DNA from: CACEUX01 sp964404235
GTDB lineage: Bacteria; Fidelibacterota; Marinisomatia; Marinisomatales; UBA1611
DNA: 30,425 nt
NCBI GenBank assembly: GCA_964404235.1
Contig: CAYOJL010000014.1
Location: 1-30,425, forward strand
Direction of reading: 5' to 3'
This document shows, piece after piece, positions 8,601 to 15,162 of the stretch (positions are counted from its first letter, which is position 1; each line of letters starts with the position of its first letter). A program made the position numbers and the translations under genes. The notes below the pieces were generated by a model that was not told the DNA's origin, did no database searches, and worked only from the letters and a program-made list of their open reading frames with translations.

Positions 8601-10464
8601 ATAATTCAGGTGGAGGAAATGATGCTTTTTCTGTAACGGTATTTGATGTTGGACCCTCAAGGTCATATAGGTCTATAGAACGGACCATATATGATGTGGG
8701 AACACCTGGAGCAACAATATCAACATAGGAAGTATCACCAATAACATTTTGTATCAGCCTATCATTCTTATAGATATTATATGATTTGGCCTGTGGGATA
8801 TCAGACCAGTTTACTGTTAATTGTCCCACACCACGCTCAACAGTAACCTCAGACCTTAATCCCTCAGTTGATAGATCTATCCTGAGATCAGTTATATCAC
8901 TATTAATAACATGCACCCTATCACCGCCATTACCACTTCCATTACCATATGCCATGATCGTATAGTGATCTGCAATGATCTCATTCTCAAACCTGAATTT
9001 TCCATTTCTAGATACAACAAATTCCTCCAAAAGATCTGTCCCAGATGAATCATATAAAAAAACCTTTGCCTGATCTACATTCTTCTCGTCTCCTGTCTCA
9101 TCTAATAGCAAACCTTGAATAATATAGATATTTGGGGTACGGGCAGAGTATTCCGCTGACTCTGGACCTTCAACGCCATCCTCGGTCAATGATGTTAAGT
9201 AATATGAATAATCTGTATCCCATTTTAAACTTTTCAGATTGATCTCTGTTTTTGTTGTGTTTGTTTGAAGTTTACCATTCGCATAAAGATTGTAAGAACT
9301 TGCTCCTTCAACAGCTGACCATTCAATCAAATTATTGTTACGCCTATCATTTGTAACCTTAATAGAATCGGGAGGACTAAATTGACTTTTATCACATGCC
9401 GCTTCAGATTTCGTGCCTATCGATCCATATTTATCTACTCCTGCAACCGTAAAACAATTCTCAGTACCTGCTTCGGTATTGATATTTGCGGATAATCCAC
9501 TCGTTGAATCAATCAAGGTACCATTTTGATAAATATAATATTTAATACTATTCTTGGCCTCCTTCCAAGTTAGTGATACCTGGTTTGCACCACTTTCCGC
9601 CTTGAGACCCTTTGGCTTTGCAATCTCAGGGTGTGTAGCTGAAAATACACTAACCGATTGATTCCCTTCGTCAGAATGGTGATCAAGGGTTGATACAGTA
9701 TAAGAATATTCAGTATCAAATTTTAATTTAAAATCACTATATGAATTGTCAGGTGTGGAATTAACCTTTTTCCCATCTCTATAGATTGTGTATCCTGTGG
9801 CATCTTCTACTGCATCCCACGCTAATTTAATAGTATTCTTTTTCACTTCTGCAACCAAGTTCTCGGGTGGTGCCATTAAAGCCTTACCATATTCAGTAAT
9901 GGACCGAGTTCCCATGGACTGATCATTCTTTACTGCAATGACATTATAAGCATATGTTTGACCAGGTCCAACCTCATCCAAATAGAAAGTTTCACGGACC
10001 GTACCTATTTCATTGTTATCACGATATACGATATAATCGGCAGCTTGAGAAACTGACTGCCAGTTCAATGATGCTCCATTTCCTGCTGCTTCCATTTTTA
10101 TCTGTACTTGCTCTGGAGCAGGATTGAGAGCAGGCTTAAGATCAGTTAATTTAGAGCCGCTTATTGTAATATTTTCTGTTATACCGTATCCATCTGGGCC
10201 ATATATGTTCATGGTATATTTACCATCAGGTATATTTTTCAGCTTGAATTTTCCATTACCACCGGTCTCCATCTCTGTGACCTTTCTTTTATCCTGGTCA
10301 TATATTACAATCCGGACGGGACCTATTTTCTTCCCAGCATCATTAAATGCCCGACCAGAAACCTCATATCCCTGACCTAATAGACAGGATACTAATATAA
10401 TCAATGGAATAAAACGGTTCATTCCATACAGATATAGATTGGAATTACAGTAAGTCCCCTTCAT
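5668..10464 (-). CDS. Secreted multi-FnIII / CARDB / pseudo-caspase protein (larger paralogue)
   Basis: 1598 residues. Domains: signal peptide (hydrophobic core about 18-30); CnaB-like 33-113; FnIII 115-195, 197-278, 280-360 and 361-444; a second CnaB-like domain 445-532; six more FnIII domains 533-1040; CARDB-like pair 1044-1275, opening GNGMLDGRE; caspase fold about 1310-1598 (TIGIVLGNPTF, then MFTYYLLKGLKGAADNG). Both catalytic positions are lost: the SGHG-like loop reads SGEG (Glu1410) and the DxC loop reads DVD (Asp1462). Eleven lysines (1483-1493) sit where caspases have the large/small subunit linker. The ATG at 10464 has a GAGGT ribosome site 3 bases upstream. The ATG at 10422 (MNRFIPLIIL) would give a more normal signal peptide and remains possible. 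It is the first gene of the four-gene operon. Its function is unknown. Confidence 0.9.
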   Translation of the reverse strand: MKGTYCNSNLYLYGMNRFIPLIILVSCLLGQGYEVSGRAFNDAGKKIGPVRIVIYDQDKRKVTEMETGGNGKFKLKNIPDGKYTMNIYGPDGYGITENITISGSKLTDLKPALNPAPEQVQIKMEAAGNGASLNWQSVSQAADYIVYRDNNEIGTVRETFYLDEVGPGQTYAYNVIAVKNDQSMGTRSITEYGKALMAPPENLVAEVKKNTIKLAWDAVEDATGYTIYRDGKKVNSTPDNSYSDFKLKFDTEYSYTVSTLDHHSDEGNQSVSVFSATHPEIAKPKGLKAESGANQVSLTWKEAKNSIKYYIYQNGTLIDSTSGLSANINTEAGTENCFTVAGVDKYGSIGTKSEAACDKSQFSPPDSIKVTNDRRNNNLIEWSAVEGASSYNLYANGKLQTNTTKTEINLKSLKWDTDYSYYLTSLTEDGVEGPESAEYSARTPNIYIIQGLLLDETGDEKNVDQAKVFLYDSSGTDLLEEFVVSRNGKFRFENEIIADHYTIMAYGNGSGNGGDRVHVINSDITDLRIDLSTEGLRSEVTVERGVGQLTVNWSDIPQAKSYNIYKNDRLIQNVIGDTSYVDIVAPGVPTSYMVRSIDLYDLEGPTSNTVTEKASFPPPELSVSVIAGGYAVEGSGRLINLSWPEVPGVTKYALYRDGELLAKQSELLYEEKDLEWNTTYIYAINSIDDDDLEGVNFLATVTTHPEVTAPVFKLEGKVNSIEISWEAIAGMAGKYKIFRNGGNIADLDALSFIDPVTPGVEYCYTVAAEDTFKTVGPDAEIQCAKGFFAPPGNFTGRVLRNYAAFTWEEVLAASGYRIYRDGELVLDTPDATEFVDANLKFDTYYTYEACSYDQEGDEGPKITYPITTHEEVLAVSLTAEADLEKITLNWERSNLRVDHAYRIYRDSELVTEITNTTYEDFVEPGKFFCYTITVKDKYETEGPASNSECQKILVNYPRMLQVTGDVRRVLFSFKQMIGAVSYNIYQADKETDSLTFLTKTRSTYYEDKGLDFDTEYCYQIASEDGDGDEGPRSPTMCGYVLPPPHLTLIEKKFMENTGNGMLDGRENGWAVFKVVNDGRSPARELKPWLQPEDGTMTPSLKIDSVKTIPILAVGDTAQIEFSIYAKLKIESGERNFFFRVEEFSGMDLEPEPISFPTLKVTPPNLVVTDFAIDNEWGQHYVPNNETVTMTIRVQNLSVGLTDTASFKFSRDSSFLFDDADELHEYGLIKGGEHIDLSFEMMTRADDFTIELELYDYFETRKTVSIYVETMKTYKGKEELVVYETPFPKDISIGQRMIKPDIISDIPRASLDRETIGIVLGNPTFWDSTIVGKPSIHENVKQVREYFHNLFGMSDHDIVPSQYWLFNDGISSSDFKTIFDPNLGYIRKKVISSLEYSEKDSLDLIVYFSGEGTTHKGDKVILPYDADSTNSNSFFPVNRLYSNLAHIQAIPEVGNVTLFMDVDFNNPSFTQSIVKKSDIEDNPKKKKKKKKKKKGEPDVPVNVLPKEIMPPESITVFYASNTTQLAYEHPDHSSSMFTYYLLKGLKGAADNGDKKVTVSELHNYVLKNVEDSTKTLYKDLPQIPILFTSNPDRVLYKLP
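5986..6018 (-). repeat. In-frame 9-base microsatellite encoding 11 lysines
   Basis: The coding strand repeats the 9-base unit AAGAAAAAG three times plus a 6-base remnant, giving Lys1483-Lys1493 of the 1598-residue protein. Unit length is a multiple of three, so slippage by whole units would change lysine number without a frameshift. The shorter paralogue has no such tract at this point. Confidence 0.9.
7345..8868 (-). repeat. Six FnIII repeats in three A-B pairs (second block)
   Basis: Codons 533-1040 encode six FnIII units. A types carry VAPGVPTSY, VTPGVEYCY and VEPGKFFCY. B types carry LEWNTTYIY, LKFDTYYTY and LDFDTEYCY. Strict alternation indicates a two-domain unit of duplication of about 165 residues. 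Confidence 0.8.
9133..10122 (-). repeat. Four FnIII repeats in two A-B pairs (first block)
   Basis: Codons 115-444 encode FnIII units alternating A (VGPGQTYAY, TEAGTENCF) and B (LKFDTEYSY, LKWDTDYSY). A second CnaB-like domain (codons 445-532) separates this block from the following six repeats. Confidence 0.8.
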
Positions 10465-10467
10465 ATT

Positions 10468-10472
10468 ACCTC
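10468..10472 (-). promoter_or_regulatory. Ribosome binding site of the 1598-residue gene
   Basis: GAGGT on the minus strand lies 3 bases before the ATG at 10464. It supports that start over the ATG at 10422, which has no comparable site at a normal distance. Confidence 0.5.
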
Positions 10473-10537
10473 GGTTTTTTTTAGCCAGATTAATATTGGA
10501 TTACCTAAATGGCTATCAACCGGAAACTTAATTATTC

Positions 10538-10565
10538 ATATTATAATTGTAAACACCTTTATCAA
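10538..10565 (-). promoter_or_regulatory. Candidate promoter of the pseudo-caspase operon
   Basis: In the 103-base gap upstream of the operon, TTGATA (10565-10560) is followed after 16 bases by TAATAT (10543-10538). An overlapping TATAAT (10545-10540) is only 14 bases away. It begins directly behind the DUF3228 stop codon. AT-rich DNA gives such matches by chance, so this is only a candidate. Confidence 0.28.
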
Positions 10566-10567
10566 TA

Positions 10568-11131
10568 TTAGATATTTGGCTCCATCGCAGCATATTTCTG
10601 CCAAAAATGTACAGATTCTGCCCATTCTTCAGATTGGTATAATGCTTTTGTTCCGCCATTTAGATTCAATTGATTTCTCATCATTGTTATAGGTCCCATA
10701 GGAATGGAATCCAAACCTTTAGGGATAGCATTAATGCTTATCAACTCCCACTCTGCATTAGTAGTATTCTCATTATTTTCTAGTAATACATCATGACGGT
10801 ATATTATCAAATCGACTTTACCTGTCTTTACAGGTTCACCATTTATTGCACGTGTTTGAATATATAATTCTTCATTAGGGCTTCTTCTAACAAGTTTTGA
10901 AACTAAATGTATATTATCATTTAGTTTCACATATGGACATACAAAATCATTAGTAATGGAAGAATCTGCATGGACTATTCTTACTCCATCTCGATAACCT
11001 TCTGAAAAACATTTTTTGTTCATTTGCTCTTCAGCATGCTTAGCAATCGAATCAAAGCTCATTGATCTTGCATAGGTTTTTCCTGAACCTGAAATCTGCC
11101 GTTTTACAAAATCATTAACTGCAATAATCAT
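10568..11131 (-). CDS. DUF3228 family protein
   Basis: A 187-residue soluble protein with no signal peptide or membrane segment. The central segment VDLIIYRHDVLLENNENTT followed by WELISINA, and the C-terminal MMRNQLNLNGGT / EEWAESVHFWQKYAA, match my recollection of the DUF3228 family, which occurs in bacteria and plants and has no established biochemical role. The ATG at 11131 is preceded by AGGA at a normal distance. The gene is divergent from the isoprenoid-kinase operon, with 59 bases between starts, and its stop lies just before the pseudo-caspase operon promoter region. No terminator was seen between it and that operon, so read-through is possible. The family call rests on remembered sequence patterns. 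Confidence 0.75.
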   Translation of the reverse strand: MIIAVNDFVKRQISGSGKTYARSMSFDSIAKHAEEQMNKKCFSEGYRDGVRIVHADSSITNDFVCPYVKLNDNIHLVSKLVRRSPNEELYIQTRAINGEPVKTGKVDLIIYRHDVLLENNENTTNAEWELISINAIPKGLDSIPMGPITMMRNQLNLNGGTKALYQSEEWAESVHFWQKYAAMEPNI

Positions 11132-11190
11132 TTTTATCCTATAGATAGATACTAAAATTTAATAGTTGATGTTCCTTTATTGCCATTCTC

Positions 11191-12699
11191 ATGCTCAAAT
11201 CAATAAGTTTATTTATGTCATTTCCGCTATGGATTCCATTTGAAAATGAATGGTGGACCTTTTTTGCTCTTATGGCAATAATCATATGCTGTGTCATAGG
11301 GAGTGAAATTTCACTAAGACTAGGTTGGTTATCCGCTGATTCAAATCGAAGATTGATACACTTTCTTGTAGGGGTCATGATAACATGTTCGCCAATGATA
11401 TTTCAAAGTTATACAAAGCCATCTTTTCTAGCATTGCTTTTTATTATTATGAATAGCATCGCCCTTAATAATAAACAATTTAAAGGGATCCATTCACAGA
11501 GTAGAATCACATACGGTACAATATATTTCCCACTTGCTTATTTAATAATGGTAATAGCATTTTGGAATTATCCTGAGTTTATCATTATAGCTTTATCATT
11601 ACTTGCCTTCTGCGATCCTTTAGCTGCACAGATCGGTGAAAACATAGAATCAAAATTTGAGTTTACAATATGGGAAGATCGAAAAACAATTCAGGGAACA
11701 GTTGCTTTTTTTATAAGTGCATTGGTCATTATTTATATGTCTTCTCAATGGTTTTTTGATCATCCAAATACTTTTTTATTATTTTTTGCAATATTTACCG
11801 CGATCGGTGCAACCATTGCGGAAATAACCAGCTGTAGGGGTACAGATAATTTTTCTATTCCTATAATTAGCATGCTATTAATGATTGGGTTTTTCTTCAA
11901 TTTTGCAGAGTCATCAAATAGTATTCTGGATATATTATTCTCAAGATCATCTATTTTGATCATTATAATCATATGCCTTTTCACCATTGCATATTGGTTT
12001 AAATCTTTGAATATAAGTGGATTTTATGGAGCCACAATAATGGCTATTGTGATTATAATGCTGGGTTCAGATATACATTTAATCTCTCTAGCTATATTTT
12101 TTGTATTTAGCTCAGTTATTAGTAAAACGATTAAGAATACATCATTTTACAGATCAAAAGGGTCTAAAAGAGATATTATTCAGGTCTATGCAAATGGTGG
12201 GGTTGCATTATTTATATGTATCATAGATTTTTTATACCCAAACCCTTTTAATATTTATCTTTTCCTAGCTTCAGTAGCAGCTGCAATGTCAGATACTTGG
12301 GCAACAGAATTTGGAAAGATGTCAAAATACAAACCTATATCAATAATTTCATTTAGACCAATGGAACATGGACTTTCAGGTGGCTTGACAAGAATTGGGA
12401 CTCTTGGGTCATTATTAGGAAGTTGTATCATTGGATTTAGCGCATGGTGTTTAATACCCATAGAAAGTATCATTATTTATGGTATTATTTTTTCAGGGTT
12501 TATTGCAGCGATTGTTGACTCGTTGATTGGTGCTATCTTTCAGGCAAAGTATGAAACTCGAACAGGAGAGATAATTGAAGAGCATCAAAAAGGGTCAACT
12601 TTGATATCTGGAAAAAATTGGATAAACAATGATATTGTCAATCTTATTAATACTATAACTGCACCTTTATTAATGTATCTTTTCTTAATAATTATATAA
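11191..12699 (+). CDS. Fused phytol/dolichol-kinase-like and DUF92 (VTE6-like) membrane protein
   Basis: 502 residues with many hydrophobic segments. The N-terminal half (about 1-260) resembles CTP-dependent polyprenol/phytol kinases: SNRRLIHFLVG near residue 52, then FCDPLAAQIGENI and WEDRKTIQGTVAFF. The C-terminal half (about 265-502) is a DUF92 domain: ASVAAAMSDTWATEFGKMSK, MEHGLSGGLTRIGTLGSLLG and DSLIGAIFQAKYE. In plants and cyanobacteria, VTE5 makes phytyl phosphate from phytol, and VTE6 (DUF92) makes phytyl diphosphate. A single protein carrying both halves could therefore convert a free isoprenoid alcohol to its diphosphate at the membrane. The substrate (phytol, geranylgeraniol or other) is inferred. 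An alternative start is the ATG at 11215. Its stop overlaps the next gene by one base. Confidence 0.85.
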   Translation: MLKSISLFMSFPLWIPFENEWWTFFALMAIIICCVIGSEISLRLGWLSADSNRRLIHFLVGVMITCSPMIFQSYTKPSFLALLFIIMNSIALNNKQFKGIHSQSRITYGTIYFPLAYLIMVIAFWNYPEFIIIALSLLAFCDPLAAQIGENIESKFEFTIWEDRKTIQGTVAFFISALVIIYMSSQWFFDHPNTFLLFFAIFTAIGATIAEITSCRGTDNFSIPIISMLLMIGFFFNFAESSNSILDILFSRSSILIIIIICLFTIAYWFKSLNISGFYGATIMAIVIIMLGSDIHLISLAIFFVFSSVISKTIKNTSFYRSKGSKRDIIQVYANGGVALFICIIDFLYPNPFNIYLFLASVAAAMSDTWATEFGKMSKYKPISIISFRPMEHGLSGGLTRIGTLGSLLGSCIIGFSAWCLIPIESIIIYGIIFSGFIAAIVDSLIGAIFQAKYETRTGEIIEEHQKGSTLISGKNWINNDIVNLINTITAPLLMYLFLIII

Positions 12700-13154
12700 T
12701 GAATAAAGATAAGAAATACAATAAAGTAATTGAGATCCTAGAATCCACGTTAATATCTGCCCCCCCACTTTCCTTACAAGCAAAAATGTCTCTAATGGCA
12801 GCTATTTTACATTCTGAATTTAGCCATTGGTCATTTTGTGGATTTTATGTGATGGTAAAAGCAGACTTACTAGAAATAGGACCATATCAAGGTCATATTC
12901 TAGCATGCTCTCATATCAAAGTTGGTAAAGGAGTATGTGGTAATGTTGCTAAAGAGAAAAAAACGATTATTGTTGATAATGTTTTAGAATTTCCAGATTA
13001 TATATCTTGCGATCCATATACAAGATCGGAAATAGTTCTACCTGTTTTTCATAGTGGTCAATTTATAGGTGTTCTGGATATTGATTCTCCAAACCTTTCT
13101 GAATTTAATGCAACTGATAAGACCTTTCTTGAAAAAGCAATCGCTCTAATGTAA
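12699..13154 (+). CDS. msrC: Free methionine-(R)-sulfoxide reductase (GAF-domain fRMsr)
   Basis: A 151-residue cytoplasmic GAF-fold enzyme that reduces free methionine-(R)-sulfoxide to methionine, using thioredoxin as the usual electron donor. The three family cysteines are present at Cys70, Cys80 and Cys104, with the same 10 and 24 residue offsets as Cys84, Cys94 and Cys118 of the E. coli enzyme. The surrounding motifs VGKGVCGNVAKEKKT and YISCDPYTRSEIVLP are diagnostic. The ATG overlaps the stop of the upstream gene (TAATG), implying translational coupling. Transcription should end at the palindromic terminator immediately after the stop. Why it is paired with an isoprenoid kinase is not evident. 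Confidence 0.95.
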   Translation: MNKDKKYNKVIEILESTLISAPPLSLQAKMSLMAAILHSEFSHWSFCGFYVMVKADLLEIGPYQGHILACSHIKVGKGVCGNVAKEKKTIIVDNVLEFPDYISCDPYTRSEIVLPVFHSGQFIGVLDIDSPNLSEFNATDKTFLEKAIALM

Positions 13155-13184
13155 AAAGCCTTTCCATATGGAAAGGCTTTTTAC
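13151..13184. terminator. Bidirectional intrinsic terminator, perfect palindrome
   Basis: A 34-base perfect palindrome: GTAAAAAGCCTTTCCAT followed by its reverse complement. It includes the stop codon of the plus-strand msrC gene. The stem ends in A5 on one side and T5 on the other, so it has a U-tract when read from either strand. It can end both the plus operon and the converging minus-strand DUF350 operon. Confidence 0.9.
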
Positions 13185-13211
13185 ATATCATTATATAGTT
13201 ATAAAAATAAT

Positions 13212-13442
13212 CTAAATAACTTTATAGACCAGCAACCCAACCATAACAATTAGTGAGACAAAGATAAGAGATACACCCATATTCCCTTTCTTTATCTCTT
13301 CCCATTCGTCAATATCGGTAGATAACCAATCAAAAACCTTTAAGGCAATGCCTACACCGAAGGCGAAACCTACAGCTGCAGCAATTGACCATCCAATTGC
13401 ACGTACATATTGATTTAAAACCATTCCCCAATCTACTTCCAT
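13212..13442 (-). CDS. DUF350-like small membrane protein
   Basis: 76 residues with two hydrophobic helices (about 14-36 and 55-75) joined by an acidic loop, DIDEWEEIKKGN. The loop and the following GVSLIFVSLIVMVGLLVY match a single DUF350 repeat, whose consensus has a conserved Asp/Glu-rich turn and GN before the second helix. DUF350 proteins are integral inner-membrane proteins without a firmly assigned activity. Many carry several repeats, so this one may need to oligomerise. The gene starts 10 bases after the upstream lipoprotein gene and has the strongest ribosome site of the region. Confidence 0.75.
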   Translation of the reverse strand: MEVDWGMVLNQYVRAIGWSIAAAVGFAFGVGIALKVFDWLSTDIDEWEEIKKGNMGVSLIFVSLIVMVGLLVYKVI

Positions 13443-13448
13443 TTTTTA

Positions 13449-13454
13449 CTCCTT
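13449..13454 (-). promoter_or_regulatory. Strong ribosome binding site of the DUF350 gene
   Basis: AAGGAG on the minus strand, 6 bases before the ATG at 13442 and overlapping the stop codon of the preceding gene. It fixes the start of the 76-residue protein. Confidence 0.85.
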
Positions 13455-13893
13455 ATAGTATTTGCATGTTATTCATGATCTCTTGCATGAAATCAGATGA
13501 ATCCATGCCTCCGTCAGCTAGCGAGATGGCCATTTCTGAACTACATACGGCCACAAATTGATTAAAATCTCCTTTTGATATGGGCACTGACACAATTATA
13601 CGAACAGAGCCAGGTAAATAAGCATTTGAAAGTCCCATCTGTTTTTGATGTGCAATAGCTTGACCTGCAGAAGCGAAACCTACAAGCATAAACATTTCAA
13701 AATTATTTCTCCCGCTTTCCATATTCAATAAAACCTCATCATCCTCAAGAGTAAGTTGTGATGACTCCATAGGAATGCGGTAGGATTTACATACATCCTT
13801 TACTTTTTTCTTAAAGGCATAATTACCATAAAGACAACCAATATTCAATAGTATTGTGCTGATAAGTAATAATGATATTCGATTAGATTTCAT
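13453..13893 (-). CDS. Hypothetical small lipoprotein or secreted protein
   Basis: 146 residues that I do not recognise. The N-terminus (MKSNRISLLLISTILLNIGC) is a signal peptide ending in a loose lipobox, NIGC, with Cys20 as the possible lipidation site. Asn at the -3 position is unusual, so cleavage by signal peptidase I remains possible. Two further cysteines occur (CKSYRIP and VCSSEMA). A stretch with LVGFASAGQAIAHQKQ in the middle is hydrophobic and helical. It probably forms a two-gene unit with the DUF350 gene 10 bases downstream. It is separated from hutI by 51 bases, so it may have its own promoter. Confidence 0.7.
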   Translation of the reverse strand: MKSNRISLLLISTILLNIGCLYGNYAFKKKVKDVCKSYRIPMESSQLTLEDDEVLLNMESGRNNFEMFMLVGFASAGQAIAHQKQMGLSNAYLPGSVRIIVSVPISKGDFNQFVAVCSSEMAISLADGGMDSSDFMQEIMNNMQIL

Positions 13894-13944
13894 AGATTTT
13901 TGTAAAATGTTCGTTGCGATTTTACACCTTTCTCAGAAGGACAA

Positions 13945-15153
13945 TCAAGCTGTAAATACAGGTCTACCTTTTTTATATACGCATTGGATAGGATGGTCAG
14001 TTACCATATAAGGTATCTTTTCCATTCTATTGATATTCCAAATTATGATATCAGCATTTTTTCCTTCTTCAATCGAGCCTATACTCTCCTCTAACATTAA
14101 TGATCTTGCTGCAATATAAGTACTAGATTCAATTGCATCTAAAATATTCATTTTCAAATATATACAAGCCAAGGATAGTATAAATGGCATTGATTGTATA
14201 TGGCAGCTACCAGGATTATAGTCTGTTGCAAGTGCAATATCTATACCCGCATCCTTGAGCTTTTTATATGGTGCGTATTTCTTCTTTCCTAAAAAGAATG
14301 TAGTCCCTGGTAATAGTGTAGCTATCACTTTATTATCTCTAAGCGCATCTATTCCTTCATCACTAACAGCCATAAGATGATCAGCAGAGATAGATTTAAC
14401 ATCTCCAGCTAAACCAGCTGATCCAGAATCTGAAAATTCATCAGCATGTATTCTTGGAATTAATCCATATTTCTTTCCTTCAAGAAGTATCTTGCGAGTC
14501 TGTTCTACATCGAAATAACCATCCTCACAAAAAACATCATTGAATCGCGCAATACCTTGTTTTGCAACAGCTGGTATCATTTTTTCACAAATTAAATCTA
14601 CATAGGCATCCTGTTTTTCTATGAACTCTATAGGAAAAGCATGTGCACCCATAAATGTAGCAATCATATCAATATCGTGAGTCCTATTAACCTCATGTAT
14701 TACTTTAAGTGATTTCAATTCAGATTCTATATTCAAGCCATATCCACTTTTACATTCAATCGTGGTAGTGCCAAGATTGAGAAATCTATCCATACGATCT
14801 TTAACCCTAATTATAAGATCGGCCTCTGAAGATTCCCTTACATCCATTACATTATTTATTATACCTCCACCAGCGTTAGCGATCTCTTCATAAGTTTTTC
14901 CCTCTAGTCTCATTTTAAATTCATCTTCTCTACCATTTAAAAATACAGGATGTGTATGTGGATCAACAAAACCAGGGGTCACAAGCATGCCATCACAGTC
15001 TATTAATTGATCTACATCACCCAAATTGCGACCAATTTCCAATATCTTTCCTTTATAGATTACTATCTCAAGATTATCTTTTACCATCATCCCTTTATTT
15101 TCAGAATCATAGGTGATCATTTGACCAATATTAGATAATTTAATTGAGGACAT
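13945..15153 (-). CDS. hutI: Imidazolonepropionase
   Basis: A 402-residue cytoplasmic amidohydrolase-superfamily metalloenzyme. It hydrolyses 4-imidazolone-5-propionate to N-formimino-L-glutamate, the third step of histidine degradation. Metal and catalytic motifs are visible: GFVDPHTHPVF (His66, His68), the substrate-loop ECKSGYGLN, PRIHADEFSDSGSAGLA with the metal-binding His, SADHL and ALATDYNPGSC with the late Asp. Length fits the family (about 400-420). It starts 9 bases after hutU, so the two are cotranscribed. No hutH, hutG or ftcD gene is in this window. Confidence 0.96.
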   Translation of the reverse strand: MSSIKLSNIGQMITYDSENKGMMVKDNLEIVIYKGKILEIGRNLGDVDQLIDCDGMLVTPGFVDPHTHPVFLNGREDEFKMRLEGKTYEEIANAGGGIINNVMDVRESSEADLIIRVKDRMDRFLNLGTTTIECKSGYGLNIESELKSLKVIHEVNRTHDIDMIATFMGAHAFPIEFIEKQDAYVDLICEKMIPAVAKQGIARFNDVFCEDGYFDVEQTRKILLEGKKYGLIPRIHADEFSDSGSAGLAGDVKSISADHLMAVSDEGIDALRDNKVIATLLPGTTFFLGKKKYAPYKKLKDAGIDIALATDYNPGSCHIQSMPFILSLACIYLKMNILDAIESSTYIAARSLMLEESIGSIEEGKNADIIIWNINRMEKIPYMVTDHPIQCVYKKGRPVFTA

Positions 15154-15162
15154 AGTTAATAA

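Noticed and set aside
2669..10464. The caspase-fold proteins as active death or defence proteases.
   Set aside because: Both lack His and Cys at the expected positions, both carry export signals, and no gasdermin, nuclease, CRISPR or sensor gene is nearby.
10476..10520. TAGCCA/TGGCTA inverted repeat in the leader of the pseudo-caspase operon as a riboswitch or attenuator.
   Set aside because: The stem is 6 bp with a loop of over 20 bases, no conserved motif was seen, and the following run on the coding strand is A, not T.
11139..11378. Minus-strand open frame across the 5' end of the isoprenoid-kinase gene.
   Set aside because: It is antisense to a well-supported membrane protein, has no family resemblance and would fill the divergent promoter region.
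13894..13944. Inverted repeat GTAAAAT/ATTTTAC between hutI and the small lipoprotein gene as a terminator or operator.
   Set aside because: Only 7 AT-rich base pairs with a 10-base loop and no U-tract; expected by chance.
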